From positions 62,001-126,000 of the forward strand of contig NZ_CABHWW010000008.1 in the NCBI RefSeq assembly GCF_902170305.1: 64,000 nt of DNA. The letters are read 5' to 3'. Every line of letters starts with the position of its first letter. Positions within the stretch are counted from its first letter, which is position 1. This DNA comes from Yersinia alsatica. GTDB lineage: Bacteria; Pseudomonadota; Gammaproteobacteria; Enterobacterales; Enterobacteriaceae. Positions 33,841 through 45,026 of the stretch are shown piece by piece. The position numbers and the translations under genes are program-made. The notes under the pieces are model-generated. The model did no database searches and was not told where the DNA came from. It saw only the letters and a program-made list of their open reading frames with translations.

Positions 33841-35103
33841 CTAGTGCTGATCCAGCCCAAGGCTGTCGCGTAATAATTGCAACCGCTCCATATCGCCATC
33901 GCTGGCTGCCTGCTGGAGGGATTTGGTGGGCGCATGAATCAGGCGGTTGGTTAGCTTGTAGGCCAGTTCGTTCACCACCTGTTCGACATCAGCCCCCTGC
34001 TCAATGGCGGCTAAAGCTTTCGCCGTCATTTCACTGCGCACCTGCTCGGCCTGAGAGCGGTAATCACGAATGGTTTCGACCGCCCCCTGCGCACGCAGCC
34101 AGGTCATAAAATTCATGCTTTCTTGTTGTACTATTGACTCAGCCTGAACTGCTGCCGCCTGACGCTGCGCCATATTGTGCTGAATAATCGCCTGTAAATC
34201 ATCAACACTGTATAAATAGGCATTCGACAGTTTACCGACCTCAGGCTCAATATCCCGTGGCACGGCAATATCAACAAACAACATTGGCTGATTACGACGA
34301 CTTTTCAGAGCGCGTTCGACCATGCCTTTACCAATAATAGGCAGCGGGCTGGCCGTTGAACTGATAATGATATCGGCATCCGCCAGCCGGGCATCAATCT
34401 CCGGTAAAGTAATGACCTCGGCCCCGACTTCTGTCGCCAATGCTTGGGCGCGCTCACGCGTTCGGTTAGCAATAATCATATGCTTAACTTGGTGTTCGCG
34501 CAGATGACGCGCTACCAGCTCAATGGTTTCACCGGCACCGACCAGCAACACATTCAGTTCAGAGAGTGACTCAAAGATTTGGCGTGCCAGCGTACAAGCG
34601 GCAAAAGCGACTGAGACCGCACTGGCGCCGATTTCAGTTTCGGTACGGACCCGTTTAGCCACTGAGAATGACTTTTGGAATAAACGCTCCAACTCGCCAG
34701 AAAGTGATTGCCCACGTTGAGACTCGGCAAAGGCTTTTTTCACCTGCCCCAATATCTGCGGCTCACCTAAGACTAAAGAGTCCAGGCCACTGGCAACGCG
34801 CATCAAATGGCTGACGGCATCATTTCCGTGATGCCAATACAGGCTTTTTTTCACTTCGTCCGGGCTAAGCTGATGATAATTACATAGCCAGCCGACAAGC
34901 TGTTCGTGCAGATTTTCTTGCTGTTCTACGCTGAGATATAACTCAGTTCGGTTACACGTAGACAACACGACACCGCCCTGCACCAACGGCTGTTGGAGCA
35001 AGCTAGCAAGTGCCTGATCGATAGATTCCGGTGAAAATGTCACGCGTTCACGTAGCGATACAGGTGCGGTTTTGTGGTTAATGCCTAATGCAAGCAGAGT
35101 CAT
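33841..35103 (-). CDS. hemA: Glutamyl-tRNA reductase
   Basis: First committed enzyme of C5 heme synthesis; reduces glutamyl-tRNA to glutamate semialdehyde. Start chosen at 35103 ([20 protein letters not shown], 420 aa; E. coli 418). Catalytic Cys50 is in [10 protein letters not shown], and the NADPH domain starts [13 protein letters not shown]. An in-frame upstream extension to 35157 is unconserved. The N-terminal T-L-L followed by basic residues fits the known degron for Lon/ClpAP control in enterics. First gene of the leftward cluster, divergent from lolB. Confidence 0.96.
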   Translation of the reverse strand: MTLLALGINHKTAPVSLRERVTFSPESIDQALASLLQQPLVQGGVVLSTCNRTELYLSVEQQENLHEQLVGWLCNYHQLSPDEVKKSLYWHHGNDAVSHLMRVASGLDSLVLGEPQILGQVKKAFAESQRGQSLSGELERLFQKSFSVAKRVRTETEIGASAVSVAFAACTLARQIFESLSELNVLLVGAGETIELVARHLREHQVKHMIIANRTRERAQALATEVGAEVITLPEIDARLADADIIISSTASPLPIIGKGMVERALKSRRNQPMLFVDIAVPRDIEPEVGKLSNAYLYSVDDLQAIIQHNMAQRQAAAVQAESIVQQESMNFMTWLRAQGAVETIRDYRSQAEQVRSEMTAKALAAIEQGADVEQVVNELAYKLTNRLIHAPTKSLQQAASDGDMERLQLLRDSLGLDQH

Positions 35104-35421
35104 GAGAACGGCTTCGAGTAATACTGGTGTTAGTATGGATTCTCGTCTGAACCGCATTCTACTTGATGCGAGGGATCAATAAAAGTCGCAGTGCATCATC
35201 CTCAGTATTATCCCAAATTATGCTCAGAAATTGATTATATGATGTACAAAATAGAACAAGATATTGACGCTCAGCCCTCAGGTCGTTAGCGTGAACAGCA
35301 ATAATGCCGATTTAACATGCATCAAATACAACACATCAAAACGATTTGCTTTATTATTAAGTTGCTTCATTAGAAACGTGCCGCCAGTGAAAACCCTGCG
35401 ACCGATAGGATTTATACCCAT
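35104..35421. promoter_or_regulatory. hemA-lolB divergent promoter region
   Basis: 318 bp without a gene. On the minus strand a perfect TATAAT lies at 35234-35239, about 130 bp before hemA, with no good -35. No clear lolB promoter was identified. Confidence 0.4.
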
Positions 35422-36045
35422 ATGCCTCAGCGCAAAATCAGTTTTTATCGCCTACTTCCATTAGCTACTCTGCTGTTGGCTGCTTGTAGCACTACGCCGC
35501 CAAGCGGCCCTGCAACTAGCCCGACATCGCCACAATGGCGTCAGCATGAGCAACAATTACAGCAACTGAGCCAATTCCAAACCCGTGGTGCTTTTGCTTA
35601 TATATCTGATAAACAAAAAGTTTATGCCCGTTTCTTTTGGCAACAGACTACCCCTGAACGCTACCGCCTATTGCTCACCAACCCGTTGGGTAGCACCGAG
35701 CTTGAGTTAGTCGTGCAACCCGGTGTGACTCAGTTGACGGATAATCAAGGCAAGCGCTATGTCAGCGATGCCCCACAAGAGATGATTCAAAAATTGACCG
35801 GAATGTCGATTCCGTTGGAGAGCTTACGCCAATGGATTCTAGGCTTGCCGGGAGATACCACTGACTTCATCCTTGACGATAAATACCGTCTGAAGCAACT
35901 GACTTACCGGCAAGATGGCGTGACATGGGTGGTTGATTATCAGGAATACAATACTCAGGTAACACCCGCATTGCCTAGCCGTATGGAATTAAGCCAAGGC
36001 GGGCAGCGCATCAAGCTAAAAATGGATAACTGGACGGCCAAATAG
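35422..36045 (+). CDS. lolB: Outer membrane lipoprotein receptor LolB
   Basis: Accepts lipoproteins from LolA and inserts them in the outer membrane. 207 aa; signal peptide with lipobox LAAC, Cys22, followed by Ser-Thr (no Asp+2). Conserved [24 protein letters not shown] and [17 protein letters not shown]. Stop is one base from the ispE ATG, so coupled translation is likely. Confidence 0.96.
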   Translation: MPQRKISFYRLLPLATLLLAACSTTPPSGPATSPTSPQWRQHEQQLQQLSQFQTRGAFAYISDKQKVYARFFWQQTTPERYRLLLTNPLGSTELELVVQPGVTQLTDNQGKRYVSDAPQEMIQKLTGMSIPLESLRQWILGLPGDTTDFILDDKYRLKQLTYRQDGVTWVVDYQEYNTQVTPALPSRMELSQGGQRIKLKMDNWTAK

Positions 36046-36046
36046 C

Positions 36047-36937
36047 ATGACTATCACCAATCAACATGTCTGGCCGTCGCCCGCAAAGTTGAATTTATTT
36101 CTTTATATCACTGGGCAACGTGCTGATGGCTACCATCAGTTACAGACCTTGTTCCAGTTTCTCAATTATGGTGATGAACTCACTATCGTGCCGCGAGATG
36201 ATAACCAGATTCGCTTGTTAACTCCCATTGCTGGTGTGGAAAATGAGCAGAATCTGATCGTTCGGGCAGCTCGCTTGCTACAACATCATCATAAACAGTC
36301 CGGTGTGATAAATATGCCACGCGGCGCGGATATCAGTATTGAGAAGCGTTTACCAATGGGCGGCGGACTGGGCGGTGGCTCTTCCAATGCCGCCACCGTG
36401 CTGGTCGCACTCAATATCTTGTGGCAATGTGGCTTATCTGATGAAGAATTAGCCGCCATAGGCCTAACATTGGGGGCCGATGTGCCGGTATTTGTGCACG
36501 GACATGCCGCCTTTGCCGAAGGAATTGGTGAAAAATTACAACCCGCAGAGCCGCCAGAGAAGTGGTATTTGGTCGCACACCCCGGTGTAAGCATCCCAAC
36601 ACCCATTATTTTTTCCGATCCTGAATTAAAAAGAAATACGCCAGTTCGCCCGCTGGCGGCGCTTTTAAGCGATCCGTACGCAAATGATTGCGAACCGATC
36701 GCAAGAAAACGTTTTCGCGAGGTTGAACAGGCTCTTTCATGGCTGTTAGAATATGCCCCGTCACGCCTAACCGGAACCGGCGCTTGTGTGTTCGCAGAAT
36801 TCGACACTGAGTCTTCGGCCCGAGAGGTGTTAAGTATTGCCCCAGAGTGGTTGCACGGTTTTGTCGCCCGTGGCGTGAACATTTCGCCATTGCATCGCGT
36901 ACGCTCTGGGAACATTGTAAGCAGTGAGCACAGATAA
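36047..36937 (+). CDS. ispE: 4-diphosphocytidyl-2-C-methyl-D-erythritol kinase
   Basis: GHMP kinase of the non-mevalonate isoprenoid pathway. 296 aa, about 13 longer than E. coli at the C-terminus. N-terminal [25 protein letters not shown]-binding loop [15 protein letters not shown] (~residue 103); C-terminal [14 protein letters not shown] PurR-like operator is embedded in the ARKRFRE codons near residue 220. Confidence 0.96.
   Translation: MTITNQHVWPSPAKLNLFLYITGQRADGYHQLQTLFQFLNYGDELTIVPRDDNQIRLLTPIAGVENEQNLIVRAARLLQHHHKQSGVINMPRGADISIEKRLPMGGGLGGGSSNAATVLVALNILWQCGLSDEELAAIGLTLGADVPVFVHGHAAFAEGIGEKLQPAEPPEKWYLVAHPGVSIPTPIIFSDPELKRNTPVRPLAALLSDPYANDCEPIARKRFREVEQALSWLLEYAPSRLTGTGACVFAEFDTESSAREVLSIAPEWLHGFVARGVNISPLHRVRSGNIVSSEHR
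36703..36718 (+). promoter_or_regulatory. Putative PurR operator for prs, inside ispE
   Basis: The 16-bp near-palindrome AAGAAAACGTTTTCGC fits the PurR consensus (ACGCAAACGTTTTCGT type), about 440 bp upstream of prs. Purine repression of prs is established in E. coli, where I recall a matching site. The codons encode a conserved protein stretch, so coincidence is not excluded. Confidence 0.55.
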
Positions 36938-37114
36938 CGATTTACAGCGTTATGTAAGGTCGAAGTAATGGCCCCACAGACCTTGAGTTCTGAAATACTT
37001 GTCTCACTTGATTGAAAGCCGGTTCATAATGCTGTTTTAGGTTTGATGTGTTTTGGCTTTAAATACCCGTATGTATATTGCAGTCAGTATGTGTTAATCG
37101 CCCCTGATTACTGA

Positions 37115-38104
<990 letters not shown>

Positions 38105-38235
38105 TCAGTATTGAGTAATGAATCTGCGGTGCTGGCTGGCCGCAGCTCTAACGTGATCAGCCACTTTCAGGGCATCACATTAGGTTATTCATTACTTTTT
38201 GATATTGTGCGATGAGAGAATTAAAGCAGATAAAG

Positions 38236-38271
38236 AAAAACCCGTTGAAGCGGATGCAACAACGGGTTTTC
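38236..38271 (+). terminator. Intrinsic terminator downstream of prs
   Basis: AAAACCCGTTG / CAACGGGTTTT stem (11 bp, 12-nt loop) ending in TTTTCTACTC, about 130 bp after the prs stop. The rest of the 38105-38438 gap holds nothing recognisable. Confidence 0.75.
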
Positions 38272-38438
38272 TACTCTTGATCGATAGGTTCTTGATCAGT
38301 TGATTCTTGGCCAATAGATCTTTGAGCCGTCATTTACCCCTCCCTAACATCAGCTCATTAAAAAGCCGTGACGATAGGTTGTATATTTGCTGCCTTTACC
38401 ACCGTAACACTATCAATAATAGCTAAGCACGCTAATTG

Positions 38439-38711
38439 TTAAGAGTGACGTTGGTTACGATTGCAACGTTTATCAAAGTGTTTAACCCACCAATAACGGT
38501 CAGCCACTTCTTCACGCCCGCCAATACGTGCACCAACTAGCCATAACAGTGCCCCGACAAAAATACTCATCACTGCACCGTGGGCAAAGAATTGCGGTAA
38601 ACCAAGTTGAGTGACTTCAGTTAGTATGGAGTAACCTACCCCACCGACCATTGTCACCAAACCCAGACCCATCAGCACATTACCGAGCATTGCTGCGCTT
38701 TTACGTTTCAT
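38439..38711 (-). CDS. ychH: DUF2583 inner membrane protein YchH
   Basis: Small stress-associated membrane protein. The start at 38711 (MKRKSAAMLGNVLMG, 90 aa; E. coli 92) is preceded by GGAGG. Two hydrophobic segments, then the conserved tail DRYWWVKHFDKRCNRNQRHS. An in-frame frame to 38795 is unconserved. Divergent from pth as in E. coli. Confidence 0.92.
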   Translation of the reverse strand: MKRKSAAMLGNVLMGLGLVTMVGGVGYSILTEVTQLGLPQFFAHGAVMSIFVGALLWLVGARIGGREEVADRYWWVKHFDKRCNRNQRHS

Positions 38712-39092
38712 ATGCCACCTCCACTTGGGTTGCCAATAAATAATCACCCAGCTACGCATCCCGACTGCTTGCTTAATGCGATTATTCATGTCCACTTAAT
38801 AACCAAGTATAGTCAGGCTGGCGACAAAGGTATTGCGCTGGCGATCACAACTGGCAAATATATTCCAACAAATCTTTACATTATCCAGTCATTTGGCACT
38901 AAACTTGAATTATACAGATATGTAATTATTCACATTGTAAATTAGTTCACTTATCATCTGTACCTAAAGTAACTGCCACGCTGGACTGCCGGCAGCGTCA
39001 AGCACCAAGTATGCAAACCTTGGTTTTGTTATTACGCGCCATGACAGGTAAACTGTCACACTTTAATTCCTTTAGTAATAGCGAATGACGAC
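38712..39092. other. ychH-pth divergent intergenic region
   Basis: 381 bp, no ORF. A CRP-like half-palindrome lies at 38919-38934 (TATGT-N6-TCACA, one perfect half-site), and a short TGACAG/CTGTCA inverted repeat lies 40 bp before pth. Regulation is speculative. Confidence 0.4.
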
Positions 39093-39683
39093 GTGAGCAG
39101 TATTAAATTAATCGTTGGGCTGGCAAATCCGGGCGCTGAATATGCCCAAACCCGCCATAATGCGGGAGCCTGGTATGTGGATTTATTGGCTGAACGCCAT
39201 AATCAATCACTGAAAGAAGAGAGCAAATTCTTCGGTTATACCGCACGGTTAAATCTGGCAGGCCAGGATGTTCGCTTGCTGGTGCCCGCTACCTTTATGA
39301 ATTTAAGTGGTAAAGCGGTTGCGGCGATGGCTGGATTTTATCGCATTTTACCAGAAGAAATTTTAGTCGCTCACGATGAGCTTGATATCCCACCGGGTGT
39401 GGCAAAATTGAAGCTGGGCGGCGGCAATGGCGGCCATAACGGTCTGAAAGATATTCAGAGCAGACTTGGGAATAACCCGAACTTCTATCGCCTACGCATT
39501 GGTATTGGCCATCCTGGCGATAAAAGCAAAGTGACCGGATTTGTTCTGGGTAAACCACCCGCAAGCGAACAAACGTTAATTGACGATGCCATTGATGAAT
39601 CTATCCGCTGTACTGAAGTATTGCTGAAAGAAGACATCACCAAAGCAATGAATCGCCTGCATTCCTTTAAGGCGAGTGCATAG
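39093..39683 (+). CDS. pth: Peptidyl-tRNA hydrolase
   Basis: Recycles peptidyl-tRNA released prematurely from ribosomes. 196 aa, GTG start at 39093. Catalytic His22 is in QTRHNAG; N12 in LANPG, N in FMNLSGKAV and D in AHDELDIP complete the active site. [11 protein letters not shown] motif present. Followed by a terminator, then by ychF in the usual order with one extra gene between them. Confidence 0.97.
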   Translation: MSSIKLIVGLANPGAEYAQTRHNAGAWYVDLLAERHNQSLKEESKFFGYTARLNLAGQDVRLLVPATFMNLSGKAVAAMAGFYRILPEEILVAHDELDIPPGVAKLKLGGGNGGHNGLKDIQSRLGNNPNFYRLRIGIGHPGDKSKVTGFVLGKPPASEQTLIDDAIDESIRCTEVLLKEDITKAMNRLHSFKASA

Positions 39684-39692
39684 CCATTCATC

Positions 39693-39735
39693 AGGTTCCC
39701 CGGCTGGCTAATATGCCTCGGGGAACCCGCTTTTA
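39693..39735 (+). terminator. Terminator after pth
   Basis: GGTTCCCCG / CGGGGAACC stem with a 16-nt loop, followed by CGCTTTTAA. On the other strand it faces the end of the convergent small membrane protein gene. Confidence 0.75.
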
Positions 39736-39739
39736 ACCC

Positions 39740-40198
39740 TCACTCATTTCGATTGCACAGTGCGTTGATCCCCTGCTGCCCTTCGCTCGTCAGTACCACC
39801 CCAGCAATAATCACCTTCACTCGCCCAAGAAAATTATTGCTCTTAGCATCATATTCACCAGCAATATCTTGTAGTTCGTCAGTGCAAAATAGCGACGCCC
39901 AATCCGCCGCCTTTTTCTTATTTTCTGCCAATTCGTGGCCACGTTCGAATTTGTCGTTTATGGCAGTAAAGGTCAGTTGAACACTATCAAAATCCTCATA
40001 AAGCGTATTTTTCTTATAGCCGACATATCTGACACTCTTGCCAGACTTGTTTTCTATTTGCACACCATATTGGTCGACAAGCTGCGCAAAAGTGGGCCCT
40101 GCTGGCTCAATGTCTGCCGTTAGAAAGCGCATGCCTACAATGCCTACTACTCCCCCAAACAGAATTACTATCAGCCATTTATAGATGCTCATTTCCAT
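39740..40198 (-). CDS. Hypothetical membrane-anchored protein
   Basis: 152 aa; no family recognised. One N-terminal hydrophobic segment (WLIVILFGGVVGIVGMRF, residues ~8-25) suggests a periplasmic domain anchored in the inner membrane. Two Cys near the C-terminus (FCTDE, ALCNR) could form a disulfide. ATG starts at 40198 and 40192 are both possible. It interrupts the pth-ychF pair that is adjacent in E. coli, so it may be a Yersinia-specific insertion. Confidence 0.65.
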   Translation of the reverse strand: MEMSIYKWLIVILFGGVVGIVGMRFLTADIEPAGPTFAQLVDQYGVQIENKSGKSVRYVGYKKNTLYEDFDSVQLTFTAINDKFERGHELAENKKKAADWASLFCTDELQDIAGEYDAKSNNFLGRVKVIIAGVVLTSEGQQGINALCNRNE

Positions 40199-40464
40199 GG
40201 GGATTATCCAAATTCCTATGCAGACTCTAATGACTTGTTATCGGACATTAGCCAGAAAACTTCAGATAGCAGAAGCGTGATCTCGGACACAGAGTTAGAA
40301 AAATCAATTACCTATCGGCTATGGCAGCAAAAGTGATTCCGGCAACGCAAGAGCATGATCGAGATAAATCGTCATTATGTGTATAATGGCGGCATAAATT
40401 TTGATTACATCGGTTCGTTAAACCTAACGAGTTGATTTTTAAGTTATTTAAGGTGATATAAAAC

Positions 40465-41556
40465 ATGGGATTCAAATGCGGTATTGTGGGCCTACCTAAC
40501 GTCGGTAAATCCACCCTGTTCAACGCGTTGACACAAGCGGGCATCGAAGCAGCTAACTTCCCGTTCTGCACCATTGAACCCAATACGGGTGTGGTGCCAA
40601 TGCCGGACCCGCGTCTGGACCAATTAGCCGAGATTGTTAAACCTCAGCGTATCTTGCCGACCACTATGGAATTTGTTGATATCGCTGGCCTGGTTAAAGG
40701 GGCATCCAAAGGCGAAGGTTTGGGTAACCAATTCCTGACTAATATCCGTGAAACCGAAGCAATTGGCCACGTAGTTCGTTGTTTTGAAAACGATAATATC
40801 ATCCATGTTGCTGGCAAAGTTGATCCAGTAGATGACATTGACACCATCAATACTGAACTGGCCCTTTCTGATTTAGAAACCTGTGAACGTGCGATGCATC
40901 GTGTACAGAAGAAAGCCAAAGGTGGCGATAAAGACGCTAAAGCCGAACTGGAAGCGTTGGAAAAATGCCTGCCACATTTAGAGAATGCTGGCATGCTGCG
41001 CGCGCTTGACCTAACAGCAGAAGATAAAGCGGCTATCCGTTATTTGAGCTTCTTGACGCTGAAACCGACCATGTACATTGCCAACGTCAATGAAGATGGC
41101 TTCGAAAATAACCCATATCTGGATCAAGTACGGGCTATCGCTGCGGCTGAAGGTTCTGTCGTCGTTGCAGTATGCGCTGCCGTTGAATCAGATATTGCCG
41201 AGTTAGAAGATGAAGACCGCGCCGAGTTTATGGCCGAGTTAGGTATTGAAGAACCGGGTCTGAACCGTGTTATTCGCGCAGGTTATGAATTGCTGAATCT
41301 GCAAACCTATTTCACCGCCGGTGTTAAAGAAGTTCGCGCCTGGACCATCCCTGTTGGTGCCACCGCACCACAAGCCGCCGGTAAAATTCATACCGACTTT
41401 GAGAAAGGCTTTATCCGTGCCCAAACTATCGCGTTTGACGACTTTATCACCTATAAAGGTGAACAAGGCGCGAAAGAAGCCGGAAAAATGCGTTCAGAAG
41501 GCAAAGAGTACATCGTAAAAGATGGCGACGTAATGAACTTCCTGTTTAACGTCTAA
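40465..41556 (+). CDS. ychF: Ribosome-binding ATPase YchF
   Basis: Obg-related TRAFAC P-loop protein that prefers ATP to GTP and binds ribosomes. 363 aa. G1 [13 protein letters not shown]3-type [14 protein letters not shown]; the altered G4 NVNE (instead of NKxD) explains ATP preference. C-terminal TGS domain ends [11 protein letters not shown]. Ends just before the terminator whose copy also occurs at 45152. Confidence 0.98.
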   Translation: MGFKCGIVGLPNVGKSTLFNALTQAGIEAANFPFCTIEPNTGVVPMPDPRLDQLAEIVKPQRILPTTMEFVDIAGLVKGASKGEGLGNQFLTNIRETEAIGHVVRCFENDNIIHVAGKVDPVDDIDTINTELALSDLETCERAMHRVQKKAKGGDKDAKAELEALEKCLPHLENAGMLRALDLTAEDKAAIRYLSFLTLKPTMYIANVNEDGFENNPYLDQVRAIAAAEGSVVVAVCAAVESDIAELEDEDRAEFMAELGIEEPGLNRVIRAGYELLNLQTYFTAGVKEVRAWTIPVGATAPQAAGKIHTDFEKGFIRAQTIAFDDFITYKGEQGAKEAGKMRSEGKEYIVKDGDVMNFLFNV

Positions 41557-41612
41557 ATAGAATTTGTTGTTTCATGAGGTTTCACTGAATCTCATGAATG
41601 TGAACAAAAACC

Positions 41613-41644
41613 ATAAAATCCACGCGCTTGCGTGGATTTTTTAT
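41613..41644 (+). terminator. ychF terminator, left copy of island-flanking repeat
   Basis: AAAATCCACGC / GCGTGGATTTT stem with a 4-nt loop and T6. The 29 bases 41613-41641 recur with one mismatch at 45152-45180, on the far side of the vat-ars segment. Confidence 0.9.
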
Positions 41645-41748
41645 GGCGTCTCAGATTAACTCATGGAAACACAGTTAAAAATGGGAACGTAAATGAGTAC
41701 AATGGCGTTATAAGTATCACGAATGCGAAGGACAAAAGACAGGACCTT

Positions 41749-42375
41749 TTAGTCATGTAATGCTTCGAGATTACTGGACATAATTGCAGTAAGGTTTTGA
41801 GTAATCTTTTCTACAGGCCAATCCCACCACGCCAGTTTTTCCAGCATTGCTATCGTTTCATCAGTAAAACGTTTCTTGATCACGTTGGCAGGATTGCCAC
41901 CTACCACCGCGTATGCAGGTACATCAGAAGTCACCACCGAACGTGATGAGATTATCGCCCCGTTACCGATCTTGACTCCAGGCATAATCAGCGCTTTATA
42001 CCCGATCCACACATCATTACCGATGATAGTATCGCCTTTGTAAGGCAAATCATCAGCTTGGGGCATGGCTTTCTCCCATCCATTCCCGAAGATATAAAAC
42101 GGGAAAGTAGAGAAGCCGGAAAGTTTATGGTTTGCCCCGTTCATAATAAACTGAGCACCTTTTGCTATGGCGCAAAACTTACCGATAATCAGCTTGTCCC
42201 CAATAAAAGGGAAATGATAGAGAACGTTGCGCTCGAAGTTTTCTGAGTCCTCTGGATCGTCGTAGTAAGTAAAATCACCCACTATGATATTTGGATTTGT
42301 CACCGTATTTTTGATGAAACAAACCTGAGGAAATCCCTTCATTGGATGTGTATTCGATGGATCGGGTCCGTACAT
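41749..42375 (-). CDS. vat(F): Streptogramin A O-acetyltransferase, Vat(F)-like
   Basis: Xenobiotic acetyltransferase with a left-handed beta-helix; acetylates virginiamycin M-type streptogramins. 208 aa. N-terminal [17 protein letters not shown] and middle [18 protein letters not shown] (catalytic His in NGANH) are Vat signatures; hexapeptide repeats [27 protein letters not shown] follow. Resemblance to Vat(F) described from Y. enterocolitica is strong from memory. In a Gram-negative host the phenotypic benefit may be small. Transcribed toward ychF from inside the insertion. Confidence 0.88.
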   Translation of the reverse strand: MYGPDPSNTHPMKGFPQVCFIKNTVTNPNIIVGDFTYYDDPEDSENFERNVLYHFPFIGDKLIIGKFCAIAKGAQFIMNGANHKLSGFSTFPFYIFGNGWEKAMPQADDLPYKGDTIIGNDVWIGYKALIMPGVKIGNGAIISSRSVVTSDVPAYAVVGGNPANVIKKRFTDETIAMLEKLAWWDWPVEKITQNLTAIMSSNLEALHD

Positions 42376-42446
42376 ACTCCCTCCCGCTATGAATGATTCT
42401 AATTTTTGAAGGCTAACACATCATAATGTCAGCCGTCCTTTTAGCG

Positions 42447-42488
42447 TGAGCGGAAAAATTTTGCATATCGAAGACCATTTTTCGCTCA
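42447..42488 (-). promoter_or_regulatory. Inverted repeat upstream of vat
   Basis: TGAGCGGAAAAAT and ATTTTTCGCTCA form a 12-bp near-perfect inverted repeat with a 17-nt loop, 72-113 bp upstream of the vat start. It could be an attenuator-type hairpin in the vat leader, an operator, or an element end. Confidence 0.45.
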
Positions 42489-42665
42489 TGTAGACACACA
42501 TCATGATATCTCCCTAATCACTGGAATTAATCGTGAATAAATCCCCCCAGAATACGCATCTGATTCACTGTATTGAATAACTATGAGCCACCACAGACTT
42601 ACATGATGGGCAGCGTTTGCCCTAAGACGGGAGAACAGCACCTTCATTTAATGGTATCCATATTT

Positions 42666-42842
42666 TTACCTCTGCCCCATTACGGTCAGAAAGCGGCCTG
42701 CTTCCTCAGCAGCAAAGCCGCAGTACCAGCACTCTCTTACTGAACCATAGGCAATCAGAATACATGGTGGCTCTTGTAACTGTAGCCGCTCAACAATTTG
42801 TTGATCAAAGCAGTCAACTTTCAGGGCTGGAAATTGTTCCAC
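42666..42842 (-). CDS. Orphan small ORF (58 aa), possible gene fragment
   Basis: GTG start at 42842, stop TAA; no recognised family. The product starts VEQFPALKVDCFDQQIVERL and is Cys-rich in the middle (REC, WYCGF), with sensible codon use. An in-frame stop immediately precedes the GTG and no good ribosome site is seen, so it could be the remnant of a larger gene; another frame stays open for about 25 codons past its end (to a TAG near 42609). Lies between vat and arsR. Confidence 0.3.
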   Translation of the reverse strand: MEQFPALKVDCFDQQIVERLQLQEPPCILIAYGSVRECWYCGFAAEEAGRFLTVMGQR

Positions 42843-42879
42843 TTTTTAGTCTCTATTTGGATTTGATGATTTAAAAAAT

Positions 42880-42891
42880 AACATATATGTT
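42880..42891 (+). promoter_or_regulatory. Probable ArsR operator
   Basis: Perfect palindrome AACATATATGTT followed by TTATCATATATATA, 38 bp before arsR. It resembles the CATATATGTTTTT core of E. coli ars operators, and the surrounding AT-rich bases likely include the -10. Confidence 0.65.
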
Positions 42892-42928
42892 TTATCATAT
42901 ATATATTCCAAGTGCGTAGGAGCTAAAA

Positions 42929-43249
42929 ATGCTACAACCTGTTCAGCTTTTCAAAATCCTGTCAGATGAAACCCGGCTGGCTATCATCATGCTTCTTAGA
43001 GAGTCTGGGGAATTATGCGTCTGTGATCTCTGCGGCGCCACCTCGGAATCACAACCTAAAATATCTCGTCACATGGCTATTTTACGTGAGGCAGAGCTGG
43101 TTCTGGATCGTCGGGAAGGGAAATGGGTTCATTACCGACTTTCACCGCATATGCCTGCGTGGGCCGCAGAAATAATTGCAACGTCTTGGCAGTGTCTGCG
43201 GGAAGATGTTCGTGGGTGGCTGGCACAATCAGCGACTTCCTCCTGTTAG
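42929..43249 (+). CDS. arsR: Arsenical resistance repressor ArsR
   Basis: ArsR/SmtB winged-helix repressor released by As(III)/Sb(III). 106 aa. Metal-sensing motif ELCVCDLC (Cys31, Cys33, Cys36 region) and the recognition helix SQPKISRHMAILREAELV are intact. Start ATG has TAGGAG upstream. First gene of arsRBC and close to the E. coli chromosomal type. Confidence 0.96.
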   Translation: MLQPVQLFKILSDETRLAIIMLLRESGELCVCDLCGATSESQPKISRHMAILREAELVLDRREGKWVHYRLSPHMPAWAAEIIATSWQCLREDVRGWLAQSATSSC

Positions 43250-43295
43250 CCCATTCGCTAACATATAACTTTAAACATATGTAATGGAGTCTGAG

Positions 43296-44585
43296 ATGGT
43301 ACTGGCAGGGAGTATCTTTTTACTGACGCTAATTCTGGTCATCTGGCAGCCAAGAGGTCTTGGTATTGGCTGGAGTGCAAGTATTGGTGCTGTGCTGGCA
43401 TTGGTATGTGGTGTTATCCACCTCAACGACATTCCAGTCGTCTGGAATATCGTCTGGAACGCTACAGCGACGTTTATCGCAGTGATAATCATCAGCCTGC
43501 TGCTCGACGAATCAGGTTTCTTTGAATGGGCCGCACTGCACGTCTCTCGTTGGGGTAATGGGCGCGGGCGGTTGCTTTTCACTTGGATTGTATTGTTAGG
43601 GGCGACTGTTGCAGCCTTGTTCGCCAACGATGGCGCGGCTCTCATCCTGACACCTATCGTTATTGCCATGTTACTTGCGCTGGGTTTCAGCAAAGGAACC
43701 ACCCTGGCCTTCGTTATGGCTGCCGGGTTTATCGCGGATACCGCCAGCTTGCCACTTATCGTTTCAAATCTTGTGAATATTGTTTCTGCGGATTTTTTCC
43801 AGCTCGGTTTTACAGAATATGCTTCGATCATGATCCCGGTTGATATTGCTGCGATTGCCGCCACGTTGGTGGTGTTACACCTCTTTTTCCGCAAGGATAT
43901 CCCCGCGACCTATGATGTCGCATTGCTGAAATCACCCGCTAGTGCGATTAAAGATCCTGCAACGTTTAAAGCTGGCTGGATTGTCCTTGCATTGCTGCTC
44001 GTTGGTTTCTTCGCTCTTGAGCCGTTGGGGATCCCCGTCAGTGCAATTGCCGCAGCTGGCGCTGTTGCCCTATTTGCTGTGGCGAAAAAAAGTCATTCCA
44101 TTAATACCGGGAAAGTATTGCGTGGGGCACCGTGGCAGATCGTTATCTTCTCGCTGGGCATGTATCTGGTGGTTTATGGCCTGCGAAATGCGGGGCTTAC
44201 GGAATATCTTTCTGGTGTGCTGAATGTTCTGGCAGATAACGGATTATGGGCTGCAACATTTGGTACCGGCTTCCTGACGGCATTTCTGTCGTCAGTCATG
44301 AACAATATGCCCACCGTGCTAATTGGTGCTCTGTCGATTGATGGCAGCAGCGCAACAGGAGTGATCAAAGAAGCCATGATTTACGCCAACGTCATTGGCT
44401 GTGATTTAGGCCCAAAAATCACGCCGATTGGCAGCCTGGCAACGCTGCTCTGGCTGCACGTACTCTCACAGAAGAATATGACAATCACCTGGGGATATTA
44501 CTTCCGCACCGGCATCATCATGACCCTGCCTGTGCTATTTGTCACTCTGGCCGCGCTGGCGTTGCGGCTCTCCATCACTTTGTAA
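43296..44585 (+). CDS. arsB: Arsenite/antimonite efflux pump ArsB
   Basis: Inner-membrane As(OH)3/H+ antiporter. 429 aa from ATG 43296 ([11 protein letters not shown]) with GGAGT upstream; the in-frame ATG at 43284 adds four residues. About 12 hydrophobic segments; conserved [22 protein letters not shown] is seen in two parts, plus [21 protein letters not shown]. Very high similarity to E. coli ArsB. Confidence 0.97.
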   Translation: MVLAGSIFLLTLILVIWQPRGLGIGWSASIGAVLALVCGVIHLNDIPVVWNIVWNATATFIAVIIISLLLDESGFFEWAALHVSRWGNGRGRLLFTWIVLLGATVAALFANDGAALILTPIVIAMLLALGFSKGTTLAFVMAAGFIADTASLPLIVSNLVNIVSADFFQLGFTEYASIMIPVDIAAIAATLVVLHLFFRKDIPATYDVALLKSPASAIKDPATFKAGWIVLALLLVGFFALEPLGIPVSAIAAAGAVALFAVAKKSHSINTGKVLRGAPWQIVIFSLGMYLVVYGLRNAGLTEYLSGVLNVLADNGLWAATFGTGFLTAFLSSVMNNMPTVLIGALSIDGSSATGVIKEAMIYANVIGCDLGPKITPIGSLATLLWLHVLSQKNMTITWGYYFRTGIIMTLPVLFVTLAALALRLSITL

Positions 44586-44597
44586 TGAGATAACGCT

Positions 44598-45026
44598 ATG
44601 AGCAACATTACTCTCTATCACAACCCAGCTTGCGGCACTTCACGCAACACGCTGGAGATGATCCGCAACAGTGGCAACGAACCGACGATTATTTATTATC
44701 TCGACACCCCACCGTCTCATGATGAGCTGGTAAAACTTATTGCAGATATGGGGATTACGGTGCGTGCGTTATTGCGTAAGAACGTTGAGCCTTATGAACA
44801 ATTGGGCCTTGCTGACGAGCAAATTACTGATGAACAGCTGATTGGATTTATGCTCCAGCATCCGATCCTAATCAATCGCCCAATTGTTGTAACTCCGCTA
44901 GGCACCCGGTTGTGCCGCCCTTCAGAGCAGGTGCTGGATATCCTTCCGGAACCACAGAAAGGGGCATTCGCGAAAGAAGACGGTGAAAAAGTTACTGATG
45001 AGGCTGGGCGACAAATTAAACAATAA
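44598..45026 (+). CDS. arsC: Glutaredoxin-coupled arsenate reductase ArsC
   Basis: Reduces arsenate to arsenite for export by ArsB. 142 aa (E. coli 141). Catalytic Cys12 is in HNPACGTSRNTLE, and the arsenate-binding Arg residues are in LLRKNVEPYE, HPILINRPIV and GTRLCRPSE. 12 bp downstream of arsB, last gene of the operon. Confidence 0.97.
   Translation: MSNITLYHNPACGTSRNTLEMIRNSGNEPTIIYYLDTPPSHDELVKLIADMGITVRALLRKNVEPYEQLGLADEQITDEQLIGFMLQHPILINRPIVVTPLGTRLCRPSEQVLDILPEPQKGAFAKEDGEKVTDEAGRQIKQ

Noticed and set aside
36289-36915. 208-codon frame opposite ispE
   Set aside because: Antisense to an intact GHMP kinase with all motifs.
38919-38934. CRP site between ychH and pth
   Set aside because: Only one half-site matches well; listed within the intergenic entry rather than as a feature.
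43271-43894. 207-codon frame opposite arsB
   Set aside because: Complement of a membrane-protein gene that is clearly real; no family resemblance.
42929-45026. Plasmid- or transposon-borne ars operon with arsD/arsA
   Set aside because: Only arsR, arsB and arsC are present; neither arsD nor arsA is found, and no transposase is adjacent.
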